Source of the DNA: Candidatus Peregrinibacteria bacterium CG10_big_fil_rev_8_21_14_0_10_55_24
GTDB lineage: Bacteria > Patescibacteriota > Gracilibacteria > Peribacterales > Peribacteraceae
DNA: 64,000 nucleotides
Direction of reading: 5' to 3'
Assembly (NCBI GenBank): GCA_002772745.1
Contig: PFDV01000005.1
Location: forward strand, 324,083 to 388,082
The notes under the pieces are model-generated. The model was not told the origin of the DNA, ran no database searches, and saw only the letters and a program-made list of their open reading frames with translations. The stretch's first letter is position 1, and each line of letters begins with the position of its first letter. Shown here one piece after another: positions 1 to 11,214 of the stretch. The translations under genes were made by a program, and so were the position numbers.

Positions 1-3000
1 CGACATTGGTCGCGGTGTTGGGACCGTAGTTCAGAGCTGTCAGCGTGTAGGTGAGGGTTTCTCCGCGGTTCGCGATTACAGGACCGGACTTGCTTACCGC
101 AAGGTCCGCACCGGGGACTACATGCGTCTCATCGTTATCCTGTCTATCATCACATCCCGGATCCTGCGGGAAGTCGATCAGGCCATCCTGGTCATTATCC
201 GCTCCATCCTGGCACTGCGCCTTGGGGTTCGTCTCGTCGTTGTCGGTTGCACTGGTGCAGCTGAAGTCTTCGGGGAAATCCGTCGCCCCATCCTGGTCAT
301 TGTCAACGCCATCGGAGCACTCTGCGCACTCCACCGTCGTGTGGACGGGTTGCGTGTAGTTGTTGGAATCGTTGGGGTCGATCGACGAGGTTGCAACGTA
401 CGCTTCGTTGCTGATGGTAGCACCGCAAGCCACGTTCGTGGTGACAGTGAACGCAATGAGGTACGTGCGTGATTGCCCGAAGGGCAGATGCAGATTATTA
501 CACAGCACCTTTGTGCCGTGGAGGACGCATTCATTATCGGAGTTCGATGCGTCGAAGGCGAGACCCGCCGGGATCCAGTCGCCTGCGACGACGTTCGTTG
601 CGTTGTCTGGGCCGTGGTTCGTAACGGTCAGGGTGTAGAGAAGGGTGTTCCCTCGCTGGATCAGCGGGACGCCGCTCTTCGCAATCGAGAGGTCCGCCTC
701 GGGAAGGTTGTACTCGTCATTGTCCTGCGGACTCTGACAGCCGTGGTCCTGGGGATAGTCGATCTTCCCGTCCCCGTCGTTATCCACTCCGTCATTGCAC
801 TGTGCGTTGACCGGGCCTTCATCATTATCCTGCTTGCTCGTGCAGCCAGGATCCTGGGGGAAGTCGATTTTCCCGTCTCCATCGTTATCGATCCCATCCT
901 GGCACTGTGCCTTGGGATTCGTCTCATCGTTGTCGGTTGGCGATGAACAGCTGAAGTCCGCCGGGTAGTCTGTGGCTCCGTCCTGATCGTTGTCCACGCC
1001 GTCGGAGCACTGGTATTGCACCTGGAGTGCGTCACAAGCGCTCACGGTGAGGCTGGAATACTGATCGCCGAGGTACGTGATTTTTGCGAAATTGACACCG
1101 CCAATGGTGACGATCTGCTCACCGTCGGGCGCACCCAAGCTGTACTGCGCAAGTCCGTAGTTTGTAGTCATGAGGCTTGTGAGACCTGTTCCAAGGTCGG
1201 CGCGGCTCACGAAGTCCATGTAGATCTTCTGGCCACCAGTGAGGTTCAGTGAAATTGAGTCGATGTTGTTTCCCACCGCCAAACCGGTGAGAGAGTTATT
1301 CCGGAATGCATCGATGGTGATGTAACTCCCGTTCGGATCGAGATTTCCTCGGTAGTCACTGAAGAAGACGTCATAGTATTCACTGGCATTTGTTGTGAAG
1401 TCCGCGGCGGATGGACCCTCGTTGATGTCTTGGACAAGGCGGGGATCGGTGATGGTGAACGTCTTGATGACGTCCGCCGGACCGGTAGAGCTCGTGTGCT
1501 CGTACACGGTAATGGACTGGATCCCATTGAGGTTCTTGATGGGGATCACAGATTCATCACACTGCCCGAAGACGGTTTCCGGCCCACTGTCGTCCCCTTC
1601 GTTGTCATCTTGCTTGCTCGAACAACCCGGATCCGCCGGGTAGTCGGTCTTCCCGTCTCCATCGTTATCGATCCCATCCTGGCACTGTGCCTTGGGATGT
1701 GTTTCGTCGTTGTCGGTGGGACTATCACAGCTGAAGTCAGCCGGGTAGTCCGTGGCTCCGTCGCTGTCGTTATCCATGCCATCAGAGCACTGCTTTGTAC
1801 TTTCGCTGCAATTGCCGTCAATTGCCATGTACCCGAATTTCGCTTTCGTCGTGTACCCCTCTTCGCTGCTACCGCAGAGGGAACCTTCCGGTGATCCCCA
1901 GCAGACAGCGGTAAATCCTGTTGTTGTGACATTCCGCGCCTCGCAGTAGACGGTGTCTGTGGCGTATCGCGCACATGCAGGATTAGATGTCACCCATTCA
2001 GGTGATACGATCACATGCGGCAACTGTGTGAACGGTTGATTGAACACCACGTTTTTCCGGAATCCATCTCTGCATGTCCCACCCGGTGCTACACCACCGG
2101 GACAATCTGTCGTCTCGATTTGGTGTCCGCTATCGACGAGACAGGAGTCAGTGCTCTGTTTGGAAATCCAACCTGCGCTCGCAAGGCTGAAGTAGGGCTC
2201 TCCATCGCCACACGCACTCCCTGGACTACCGCTACAGGCGAGTGTGAAGCCCTGCGAGGTAATATTCTGTGGCTGGCATCTGATGGTGTCGGTGGCTCCC
2301 CCCACACATCCACCCTGATTGGAAACGTTCTCGGGAGCGACAAGGACGTGCGGTGTCGAAGAGTATGTTTGCGGGAACGTAATTTGATCCGTGAAGAGTC
2401 CGTTGCAAAACGCTCCGTAAGGATCTGCACAATCCGATGGCGTCAGCGAGTGCGCACTCTGCGATTCGCAGGCAGGATCACCGGTACTTCCTATAGCGAT
2501 CCAGTTGGCCAAGACGGGCGCGAATAAGTTCTCGGTGTTTGCTCCGCATGAACTTGATGCCTTTGGCGAACCGCTGCACACGAGTCGGAATCCACTGGTC
2601 GTAATTTGCGTCGGATAGCAGAGATACTTGTCGGTTGCATTGTGGGTGCAAACGGCAAGGCTCATTTCATTCACATGATTAGGCGTCACGAGCACGTTGG
2701 GTGCAACGGCGTACGTTTCCGAGAATGAGATATCTTTGTAGAAAGGAGAATTGCACAAACCGCTCGATGCAGGAGAATCACATGTGTTCACCGCGACTGT
2801 TTGTGCGCTTTCGAGCGGACACGTACCGCCCACGAGGTCTGCTTCACTATTGTCCTGTCTGCTCTCGCACCCCGGATCCGCCGGGTAGTCGATCTTTCCA
2901 TCCCCGTCGTTATCCACCCCATCCTGACACTGCATCTTGGGATTGGTCTCATCGTTATCCGTCGGACTGTCACAGCTCTTGTCCGAGGGGAAGTCCGTGG

Positions 3001-6000
3001 CTCCATCCTGATCGTTGTCCACTCCGTCGGAGCACTGGTGGAATGGTGGACATGGAGGAGTGACTTCTGCGTTGCCAACCTGGTTGTTGCTCGAGAGTCC
3101 ACTCAAGTGCATTGTCGCATTATTTAATATGTCCCCGTTAATAGTTCCGGAACCGTCTACTGAGTAGGGCAAGTGATAGCTTTCCGTTCCGGTTACATAG
3201 ACCATGTGATACGTCATACTTGACCCATTAATCGTGCCGTCGATCGTCCAAGTGACGCGGGGATCTGCTATGAAATATCCAATTCCCGAGAAGCTTCCGG
3301 TCGTTGGGTTATAGGAGTTCACGTGCAAGGCATGACGCCAATGAGTACCGACCTCTCCAGGACTAGGTGAAGAAGTGACGACCCCATCCCAGAGGTAATC
3401 CCTGCCACTGCATGGGATGACTGCGTTGGTTTCGTCGTTGTCCTGCATATTCTCACATCCTGGATCTTGCGCGTAATCGACCTTTCCATCGCCATCGTTG
3501 TCGATGCCATCGGAGCACTGTGTCAGCGTGGGGCTCTCATCGTCATCCGTCGGTCCCGTGCAGTCCGGATCTTGCGGGTAATCGGTCTTGCCATCCTGAT
3601 CATCATCAATACCGTTATCGCACTCCGGACCGTTGGGATTGCGCTCGTCATCATCGTCCTGAGAGCTGCAACCGGGATCGGAGGGGTAATCCGTCTTCCC
3701 GTCTCCATCATTATCAATGTTGTCGGAGCACTGAGGAGGAGGTGTCTGGACGACAACGGCTGCACTATCCTGTGCAACCATGTTTGATGTTGGGGTTTCG
3801 GCACACTGGATTCCGAGGGTGATGGATTGCGTCACCGGACCGAATTGCTGGCTGCCGCTTGTCGGAAGCGGATGATACGGACCCCAAGGGGCAGCGCTTG
3901 TTCCCGTATCGCAGCGCTGCGCATCTTGCGATGTCCAGCTGACGGTTACCGTTGTCCCTGCCGGTACGGTGACCGGGCCATCTTGACCATTCACCTTGAT
4001 ATCCACGGTCGGATTGGACTCATCGGTGTCCGTTGTACTCGTGCATCCGGGATCCTGGGGATAGTCCGTCTTACCGTCCTGATCGTTGTCCACTCCGTCG
4101 GAACACTGCGGGGTTGGCGCTGCACAGAGAATGATTTCCTGGCAGTAGTAGGAACTGTAGCAATCGCTGCAGCTCGCCATATCGTTGTTGCACCAGTGGC
4201 CCGTCGGTGAATCCCATGGGGACTCCGCGTACACGGTGCGCAACGCGTATCCATTCGGACATGTGTACTCACAAGCGGAATCAGATGGTACCCATGTGCC
4301 GGTCTTGGTGAGCACATTTCCGCCGTTACCGATGTACCGGCAAGCGTACTGATTACAGTCGGTGGAGACGTGATCCGCCAGTTCTTCCGTGGCGACGCTC
4401 ACCAATCCATATCCTTCCGGACACGAGTACTCACAAGAGGAGTCTCCGTCGTGCCATATGCCGGTTTGCGTGGTGGTGTGCGTGCTTCCTCCGATTTCCG
4501 TGTAAAGGAAACTGCCGTAACAATCGCTGCAGCTTGCCATTGAGCTGTTGCAGGGCCACGTTTGCGTGGGTCCGTCCCAAGGCCGCTCAACGTGAATGGC
4601 ACCTTGAATTACTCCGGCAGAACCTGCGGAGTAATTGCAGGAAGCGTCGGATTGATTCCAGGTTCCTATTCCTGTTTTGGCTACGCACTGCACGAAATCT
4701 CTCTCGTCGTCATCCGTCGGGCCGGTACATCCGGGATCGGTTGGGTAGTCGATCTTTCCGTCCCCGTCATCATCTCCGCCATTATCGCACTCCGGTCCGT
4801 TGGGGTTGCGCTCGGAGTCATCGGTGGGGGAGCTGCATCCGGGATCGGCTGGATAGTCCGTCAAGCCGTCTCCGTCATTGTCGATGCTGTCGGAGCACTG
4901 CGGTGCAGGGCTCTCATCATCATCCTCCGGCCCTGTACACTCAGGATCCTGCGGGTAGTCGGTCTTCCCGTCCCCGTCATCATCTCTGCCGTTATCGCAC
5001 TGCGGACCGTTGGGATTGCGCTCGTCATCATCGTCCTGAGAGCTGCAACCGGGATCGGAGGGGTAATCCGTTTTCCCGTCTCCGTCATTATCGATGCCAT
5101 CGTTGCAGGCGAGGGGAGTGACGGTTCCGCTGCATTCGGGGACCGGCGTGTGACGGTCCTCGCATTCTCTCACGTCTGAGCCATTTACACAGATGTCGGA
5201 ACCGCTATCGCCGTCAAGTTCATCGTCACCCGTTCCACCATCGAGTTTATCTTCTTTGCTGCCGCCTTCCAGGTCGTCTTCTCCATCACTTCCGCAGAGG
5301 ATGTCGTTCTCGTCGTCGCCGTAGAGATCATCGTCCCCGGGACCGCCGTCGATGAGGTCATTGCCTTCACCGCCGCGGATTTCGTCCTCATCGCCAAGGC
5401 CGCAGATAACGTCGTTGCCGTCCTTTCCCCTAATGTCGTCTTCTCCATCCGTGCCGACGATAACGTCGTTGCCGTTGGTGCCGTCCAAATCTTCGTCGTA
5501 ATCGTCTCCGTTATCCGGACCGCCGATGATGATGCCGTTCTTCACGTAGATCGTCGCAGTCTGGCCGTGACAAGTTGGCGCCGCAGATTCATCGGGATCT
5601 TCCGGCCCCGTACATTGCGGATCTTGGGGATAGTCGATCTTCCCGTCGCCATCATCATCAATGCCGTTGTCGCACTGCGGACCATTGGGGTCGCGCTCGG
5701 AGTCGTCTTTCTTCGACTCGCACCCCGGATCGGAGGGATAATCGATCTTCCCGTCCCCGTCATTATCGATGCCGTCTCCGCATTGCGCGCTGAACGGTCC
5801 TTCGTCGTTGTCCTGCTTGCTCGTGCAGCCGGGATCCTGCGGGTAATCCGTTTTCCCGTCGTTGTCGTTGTCCGACCCATCCTGGCACTGGGCCTTGGGA
5901 CTGGTCTCGTCGTTGTCGGTTGTTGAAGAGCAGCTGAAGTCGTTGGGGTAATCGGTGGCGCCATCGGAATCATTATCCACGCCATCATTGCACTGCGTGA

Positions 6001-6730
6001 TCGTCGGCCCGACTTGGTAGTTGAAGGAAACTTTGTTGTCCGGATTATTGTCGTAGTACTCCGTATCAATGTAGTACGCGTAAATGTAGTGCGTACCGCT
6101 GGGAATGGACGTGTCATTCGCCACCACCGAAGAGAACGTCACTTCTTTGAGCGGATTGTTGCTACTGTTCATGGCGTTACTCGCGTAGAACCCGACTTTC
6201 AGTCTGGAGCTCGAGAAGGAATCTGTGATATCGCAGCTTCCTCTGCGGAAGCAGCAGAACTTGCAGTATCCCCACCCACTCGAACGTACGCACAGTGAAC
6301 CGCTGGGGGAAGTCAGCTTCAAAATATCTCCTGCCTGGAACGTACCACTCGCAATGAGCGCAGGAGTGATACCGGGGCTATTACTTGGCAGAGGTCCTAT
6401 GCATGTGTAATCCACCTGGCTTTGCGACTCATTCCCCGTATAGGGTTTTGGATTGTAGTACGGAGGTGACTGCGATGCGTTCACCGTCACGCTTCCATTT
6501 GCGGCCGATGTCGTTGGGACAGTAGGGGTCGTTGGAACTGTCGGCGTTGGATAACCCGGAAAGCCCGGAATCGTCGGTATTGGGAAAGAGGGGATAGTCC
6601 CGAAGGCTTCCGCTTTCTCGGCGCTCAGGGAGAGGCTTTGCGCAATAGTAACAAGCCCGCCGGCGTAGAGTTGCGAGGCGAGCATTGTGGAGAGTGTGAG
6701 AATACTCACGATGCGTCGGCGGCGGGACAT
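1..6730 (-). CDS. Giant secreted repeat protein (TSP3-like, RTX-like and DUF11-like modules), 3' end cut by window
   Basis: The frame is open from an ATG at 6730 to the left edge, so at least 2,243 residues are visible and the C-terminus is outside. Residues 1-32 look like a signal peptide (MSRRRR start, hydrophobic core). About 21 copies of a ~35-residue module (QC-DG-DNDGDGK-DYP-DPGC-DNDE) follow in blocks and resemble thrombospondin type 3 calcium repeats. Between blocks lie an RTX-like Gly/Asp block (about residues 397-520), a Cys-rich segment (678-868), three Cys-containing repeats (1300-1643), one DUF11-type repeat (2010-2127) and the start of a second. The role is inferred: a calcium-stabilised surface adhesin or stalk. 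Several repeats are nearly identical in DNA (around 3640-3720 and 5020-5100), suggesting recent duplication or conversion. No Shine-Dalgarno is seen. Confidence 0.88.
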   Translation of the reverse strand, partial: MSRRRRIVSILTLSTMLASQLYAGGLVTIAQSLSLSAEKAEAFGTIPSFPIPTIPGFPGYPTPTVPTTPTVPTTSAANGSVTVNASQSPPYYNPKPYTGNESQSQVDYTCIGPLPSNSPGITPALIASGTFQAGDILKLTSPSGSLCVRSSGWGYCKFCCFRRGSCDITDSFSSSRLKVGFYASNAMNSSNNPLKEVTFSSVVANDTSIPSGTHYIYAYYIDTEYYDNNPDNKVSFNYQVGPTITQCNDGVDNDSDGATDYPNDFSCSSTTDNDETSPKAQCQDGSDNDNDGKTDYPQDPGCTSKQDNDEGPFSAQCGDGIDNDGDGKIDYPSDPGCESKKDDSERDPNGPQCDNGIDDDGDGKIDYPQDPQCTGPEDPDESAAPTCHGQTATIYVKNGIIIGGPDNGDDYDEDLDGTNGNDVIVGTDGEDDIRGKDGNDVICGLGDEDEIRGGEGNDLIDGGPGDDDLYGDDENDILCGSDGEDDLEGGSKEDKLDGGTGDDELDGDSGSDICVNGSDVRECEDRHTPVPECSGTVTPLACNDGIDNDGDGKTDYPSDPGCSSQDDDDERNPNGPQCDNGRDDDGDGKTDYPQDPECTGPEDDDESPAPQCSDSIDNDGDGLTDYPADPGCSSPTDDSERNPNGPECDNGGDDDGDGKIDYPTDPGCTGPTDDDERDFVQCVAKTGIGTWNQSDASCNYSAGSAGVIQGAIHVERPWDGPTQTWPCNSSMASCSDCYGSFLYTEIGGSTHTTTQTGIWHDGDSSCEYSCPEGYGLVSVATEELADHVSTDCNQYACRYIGNGGNVLTKTGTWVPSDSACEYTCPNGYALRTVYAESPWDSPTGHWCNNDMASCSDCYSSYYCQEIILCAAPTPQCSDGVDNDQDGKTDYPQDPGCTSTTDTDESNPTVDIKVNGQDGPVTVPAGTTVTVSWTSQDAQRCDTGTSAAPWGPYHPLPTSGSQQFGPVTQSITLGIQCAETPTSNMVAQDSAAVVVQTPPPQCSDNIDNDGDGKTDYPSDPGCSSQDDDDERNPNGPECDNGIDDDQDGKTDYPQDPDCTGPTDDDESPTLTQCSDGIDNDGDGKVDYAQDPGCENMQDNDETNAVIPCSGRDYLWDGVVTSSPSPGEVGTHWRHALHVNSYNPTTGSFSGIGYFIADPRVTWTIDGTINGSSMTYHMVYVTGTESYHLPYSVDGSGTINGDILNNATMHLSGLSSNNQVGNAEVTPPCPPFHQCSDGVDNDQDGATDFPSDKSCDSPTDNDETNPKMQCQDGVDNDGDGKIDYPADPGCESRQDNSEADLVGGTCPLESAQTVAVNTCDSPASSGLCNSPFYKDISFSETYAVAPNVLVTPNHVNEMSLAVCTHNATDKYLCYPTQITTSGFRLVCSGSPKASSSCGANTENLFAPVLANWIAIGSTGDPACESQSAHSLTPSDCADPYGAFCNGLFTDQITFPQTYSSTPHVLVAPENVSNQGGCVGGATDTIRCQPQNITSQGFTLACSGSPGSACGDGEPYFSLASAGWISKQSTDSCLVDSGHQIETTDCPGGVAPGGTCRDGFRKNVVFNQPFTQLPHVIVSPEWVTSNPACARYATDTVYCEARNVTTTGFTAVCWGSPEGSLCGSSEEGYTTKAKFGYMAIDGNCSESTKQCSDGMDNDSDGATDYPADFSCDSPTDNDETHPKAQCQDGIDNDGDGKTDYPADPGCSSKQDDNEGDDSGPETVFGQCDESVIPIKNLNGIQSITVYEHTSSTGPADVIKTFTITDPRLVQDINEGPSAADFTTNASEYYDVFFSDYRGNLDPNGSYITIDAFRNNSLTGLAVGNNIDSISLNLTGGQKIYMDFVSRADLGTGLTSLMTTNYGLAQYSLGAPDGEQIVTIGGVNFAKITYLGDQYSSLTVSACDALQVQYQCSDGVDNDQDGATDYPADFSCSSPTDNDETNPKAQCQDGIDNDGDGKIDFPQDPGCTSKQDNDEGPVNAQCNDGVDNDGDGKIDYPQDHGCQSPQDNDEYNLPEADLSIAKSGVPLIQRGNTLLYTLTVTNHGPDNATNVVAGDWIPAGLAFDASNSDNECVLHGTKVLCNNLHLPFGQSRTYLIAFTVTTNVACGATISNEAYVATSSIDPNDSNNYTQPVHTTVECAECSDGVDNDQDGATDFPEDFSCTSATDNDETNPKAQCQDGADNDQDGLIDFPQDPGCDDRQDNDETHVVPGADLAVSKSGPVIANRGETLTYTLTALNYGPNTATNV

Positions 6731-6764
6731 AGTAATAGGAGGAATATTTGATAAAAAGGCAAGA

Positions 6765-6792
6765 AGCTTACCTAAACTCCTTATAGTGTCAA
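6765..6792 (-). promoter_or_regulatory. Candidate promoter of the giant repeat protein
   Basis: On the minus strand a perfect TTGACA -35 (6792-6787) is followed, after 16 nt, by a weak TAAGCT -10 (6770-6765). The start codon at 6730 lies about 35 nt downstream. The surrounding sequence is AT-rich, unlike the gene. Confidence 0.4.
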
Positions 6793-7174
6793 CGTAAATT
6801 ACCATTAGTTTTCTATGACATACTTTTGATTATGAGTCTATTTTTTGTTCTTATTTTTTCGCTTGTGGAAGAGCTTTTCGACCTCTATGGGTTTTGATAT
6901 GCTGATAAGCCATTCTGCGGAATGCAGATGGTCCCGCTTTCTTCTCATCAAGGTTCGGAGAAATCCATCGTGCTGCCCACTCCGTCATCACTAGAATAGT
7001 GTGGGGGAGAGCTTCGCCTTCGCGCTTCGCATGGCAAGATGAGCGGCACATGGCCCCTCAACTATGTCTGTTTGCCCTGTCGACAGGCAGGCGGCAGTAG
7101 TCAAACTTGGGCCCATCGCAGATCGTTTTTCTCTGGTATGCTTTCTCCGCTTTGAGGAGTCATCACCCTCCGGT

Positions 7175-8831
<1,657 letters not shown>

Positions 8832-8883
8832 GGCGTCAGATGGGGAAACGGGAAAACGGGTGCGCAGGGTGCGCGGAGCGCAC

Positions 8884-8961
8884 ACAGGGAAAACGCTGCA
8901 GTGGGAAGCACAAAAAGGCTGGCGCCGCATAGCGCGGCGCGATCTTTGTTCCGATTGGCTG
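8884..8961 (-). repeat. Inverted repeat A, right copy
   Basis: This is the partner of 7392-7469, covering the region just upstream of the recombinase start. Its last six bases overlap the 113-bp repeat at 8956-9068 through the shared CAGCCA/TGGCTG junction. Confidence 0.85.
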
Positions 8962-9068
8962 CGATTGCTGAACGAAATTCGAACGGATTTGGGCTGAACG
9001 GCCGGCGGCGGCTGATTTCTGGGGGGGCAGCCGCCGCCGACTCTCGCGGCTTAAGCCGCCCATTTCGG
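8956..9068 (-). repeat. 113-bp perfect inverted repeat, left copy
   Basis: Base-for-base reverse complement of 15501-15613. It contains an internal GC-rich hairpin (GGCGGCGGCTG...CAGCCGCCGCC) and a TTCGAAT motif. The two copies bracket 9069-15500, which carries the regulator, type III R-M genes and reverse transcriptase. Confidence 0.93.
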
Positions 9069-9116
9069 AAAAACTGCCAAAGAACCTGATCAAGCGTCGG
9101 CTCGAACGTTCTTTTG
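9069..9116 (+). pseudogene. Ghost recombinase fragment, downstream piece
   Basis: Bases 9069-9088 equal the recombinase coding strand at 8694-8675 and encode KTAKEP. Bases 9089-9116 match the recombinase 3' region (7497-7470) with one mismatch and encode SSVGSN in frame with SSVGSNLLL of the intact protein. This is a deleted copy in the opposite orientation to the intact gene, right against the 113-bp repeat. Confidence 0.7.
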
Positions 9117-9191
9117 TCCTGCGCACCCGTTTTCTCGTTTCCCGTTGAGGAAGGATGGCGACCATAGTACGCTGTTGCTGGCAAGAGATAC

Positions 9192-9210
9192 TTGCTGAAT
9201 ATACTAGCAA
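9192..9210 (+). promoter_or_regulatory. Promoter with palindromic operator of the Xre-mod-res operon
   Basis: TTGCT-N9-AGCAA is a perfect 5-bp palindrome (9192-9196 and 9206-9210) enclosing the -10 box TATACT (9200-9205). A possible -35 TTGCTG lies upstream at suboptimal spacing. The Xre start at 9214 is only 8 nt after the -10, so the mRNA is probably leaderless. Position over the -10 suggests autorepression by the Xre protein. Confidence 0.5.
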
Positions 9211-9213
9211 TTT

Positions 9214-9426
9214 ATGGATAGAGCGCAAGCGAATACACTCGGCAAGAAAATACAGAAACTTCGGAAGGGGTTTGAGCTATCACAGGATGAATTCGCGAGA
9301 AAGGCAGATGTGCCCTATACGACACTCACAAAGATCGAGACGGGCGTTATCAAGAAGCCGTCTGTGTTTGTGGTGGCGAAGATTGCGAAGACACTTGGTA
9401 TTTCAGTTGATGATTTACTTTCATAA
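9214..9426 (+). CDS. Xre-type helix-turn-helix regulator of the R-M operon
   Basis: A 70-residue protein that is almost entirely a Cro/C1-type HTH (LSQDEFARKADV, then TTLTKIETG, then LGISVDDLL). Small Xre proteins of this size often act as controller proteins that delay restriction until methylation is established. It stops three bases before mod (9430), so the three genes look like one operon. The palindrome over its own -10 box supports autoregulation. The specific role is inferred from context. Confidence 0.85.
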   Translation: MDRAQANTLGKKIQKLRKGFELSQDEFARKADVPYTTLTKIETGVIKKPSVFVVAKIAKTLGISVDDLLS

Positions 9427-9429
9427 CTC

Positions 9430-11214
9430 ATGCCCACTCTCCGTTGGATCGGCAAAGAGGCAGTCGTGAACCACCACCACACGGTACCGTTTCACCTACT
9501 CAAGGACGTACAAGAACTCTCCGTGGGCGATCCCGGCAGCGGAAACCTGATCGTAGAGGGCGATAACCTTCTCGCCCTTAAGGCTCTGCTTCCATATTAC
9601 GCAGGACAAGTGAAGTGTATTTACATTGATCCACCGTACAATACAGGGAATGAAGGCTGGGCATACAATGACAATGTAAATAGTCCCGTGATGAAGGAGT
9701 GGCTGGGACAAGTTGTCGGAAAGGAAGGAGAAACACTTGATAGACATGATCGCTGGCTATGCATGATGTATCCTCGTCTTGCACTACTACGAAAATTTTT
9801 ACGGGAAGACGGAGCGATCTTTGTAAGCATTGATGATAACGAGGTCCAAAATTTACGAGCTATAATGGACGACATCTACGGCAAAAAGAATTTTGTTGCA
9901 CAATTCGTTTGGAATACCGAAGGGCATACTGACAACCAGTTTCATATCAAAGTAAATCATGAGTATTTGGTAATGTACGCAACAAAAGAAACTACTCTGA
10001 AACTAGGATTTGTTGTTGATCCTAATACACGCGAGGGCAGCAACCTTTGGGCAGGTTATGCTGAAAACTCAATAACAAAGAATGGCCCCGGCAACCCCGC
10101 AAGTGAAATCACTCTACCGATCGGGTTCCCTACTGAAACTGAAGAATTGCAGTTGCCAGAAACGAACGTGCCAGCAGGTTTAATTGAAGCAATGAACGAG
10201 AAGCGACACACCAGTAACCAACTCAAGGCACAATTCGGTCGCGTGCAATTCCCGCTGAGATTTGATTCAATGGAAGCAAGAAACAAACATCTGATAAATA
10301 AGTGCCGTGTTTATTCGGGTTGGGCAAACGCAAACAAATTACGTAACTTTATTGATGCTGGCTGCGTTCCAATTGCAGATGACGATGGTATGCAGATTCG
10401 ATTCTTCATTAGTAGCAAAGGTGTAATTTACTATCGTAAAGACCGTGGAGATCAAGCGCGAAATATACTCTCGGTTCTTCGGAATCTTGGGACAACCGAA
10501 AAAATGCGTGCCGAGTTGGAAAGCATGGGAATTAAATTTCAATACCCAAAGCCAAAGGAACTATTGAGGCATATTGTTCGAGTCGGATCTGACGAAGGAG
10601 ATCTTGTCATGGACTCGTTTGCAGGTAGTGGAACTACTGCACATGCAGCTATCGAACTGAATTCTTCAAGTAAAATCCAGCGTCGTTTTATACTTATTCA
10701 GATGCCATGGGAAAATGACGAACAGCGTACAAAAGATAAGAATCTTACTCGGGACATCACTGCTGAACGCATTAAACGAGTTGCACAAGGCTACACAAAC
10801 TTAAAGGGTGAAGTAGTAGCAGGACTGGGTGGCGGCTTCCGCTATTGTCGCCTCTCTGAACCGCTCTTCGATGAAAAGGGAAAGATACGAGAGTCTGTGA
10901 AGTTTGCGGAACTTGCGCGGCATGTGTACTTCACGGAGACGGGTGAGCCGCTGCCAAAGGAGCGCGTTCCGAATACACCGCTCATTGGTATACATCACGG
11001 CGTGGGAGTGTACCTCCTGTATAACGGTATTCTGAAGGACAAGACAACAAATGGCGGCAACGTCCTCACGTCCAAAGTTCTCGTGGAATTGCCGGAACAC
11101 GAAGGACCGAAAGTTGTGTACGGTACGGCGTGCAGGCTGGGGGCTGCGCGGCTACGCAGAGAAGGTATCGTCTTCAAGCAGCTTCCGTATAGACTTCGCA
11201 TTGACGCACCATGA
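9430..11214 (+). CDS. Type III restriction-modification system methyltransferase (Mod), adenine-specific
   Basis: 594 residues, usual for a type III Mod subunit. It transfers a methyl group from S-adenosylmethionine to adenine in the recognition site and supplies site recognition to Res. Catalytic motif IV DPPY is at residues 67-70 and the SAM-binding motif FAGSGTT at about 397-403; that order is the beta-class arrangement of type III Mods. The middle part (about 150-390) should hold the target-recognition domain. It ends in an ATGA overlap with res, indicating translational coupling. Codon use in the middle is more AT-rich than in neighbouring housekeeping genes, in line with transfer. Confidence 0.93.
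   Translation: MPTLRWIGKEAVVNHHHTVPFHLLKDVQELSVGDPGSGNLIVEGDNLLALKALLPYYAGQVKCIYIDPPYNTGNEGWAYNDNVNSPVMKEWLGQVVGKEGETLDRHDRWLCMMYPRLALLRKFLREDGAIFVSIDDNEVQNLRAIMDDIYGKKNFVAQFVWNTEGHTDNQFHIKVNHEYLVMYATKETTLKLGFVVDPNTREGSNLWAGYAENSITKNGPGNPASEITLPIGFPTETEELQLPETNVPAGLIEAMNEKRHTSNQLKAQFGRVQFPLRFDSMEARNKHLINKCRVYSGWANANKLRNFIDAGCVPIADDDGMQIRFFISSKGVIYYRKDRGDQARNILSVLRNLGTTEKMRAELESMGIKFQYPKPKELLRHIVRVGSDEGDLVMDSFAGSGTTAHAAIELNSSSKIQRRFILIQMPWENDEQRTKDKNLTRDITAERIKRVAQGYTNLKGEVVAGLGGGFRYCRLSEPLFDEKGKIRESVKFAELARHVYFTETGEPLPKERVPNTPLIGIHHGVGVYLLYNGILKDKTTNGGNVLTSKVLVELPEHEGPKVVYGTACRLGAARLRREGIVFKQLPYRLRIDAP

Larger units (their letters stand above)
8832..9213. other. Mosaic intergenic region of nested repeats
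   Basis: No gene is supported here. It holds repeat A (8884-8961), one copy of the 113-bp inverted repeat (8956-9068), a recombinase fragment (9069-9088), a 28-base copy of the recombinase 3' region (9089-9116) and a 23-base near-copy (9120-9142) of 8841-8863. The promoter and operator of the Xre-mod-res operon follow. Confidence 0.7.

Noticed and set aside
1-6000. CRISPR array
   Set aside because: The repeats are not evenly spaced, vary between copies and encode a continuous protein; no cas genes are seen.
51-6410. Many plus-strand frames with Ile/Val-rich hydrophobic products
   Set aside because: They are antisense shadows of the Asp-rich repeats (GAT/GAC read backwards gives ATC/GTC); the minus-strand frame is continuous and has domain logic.
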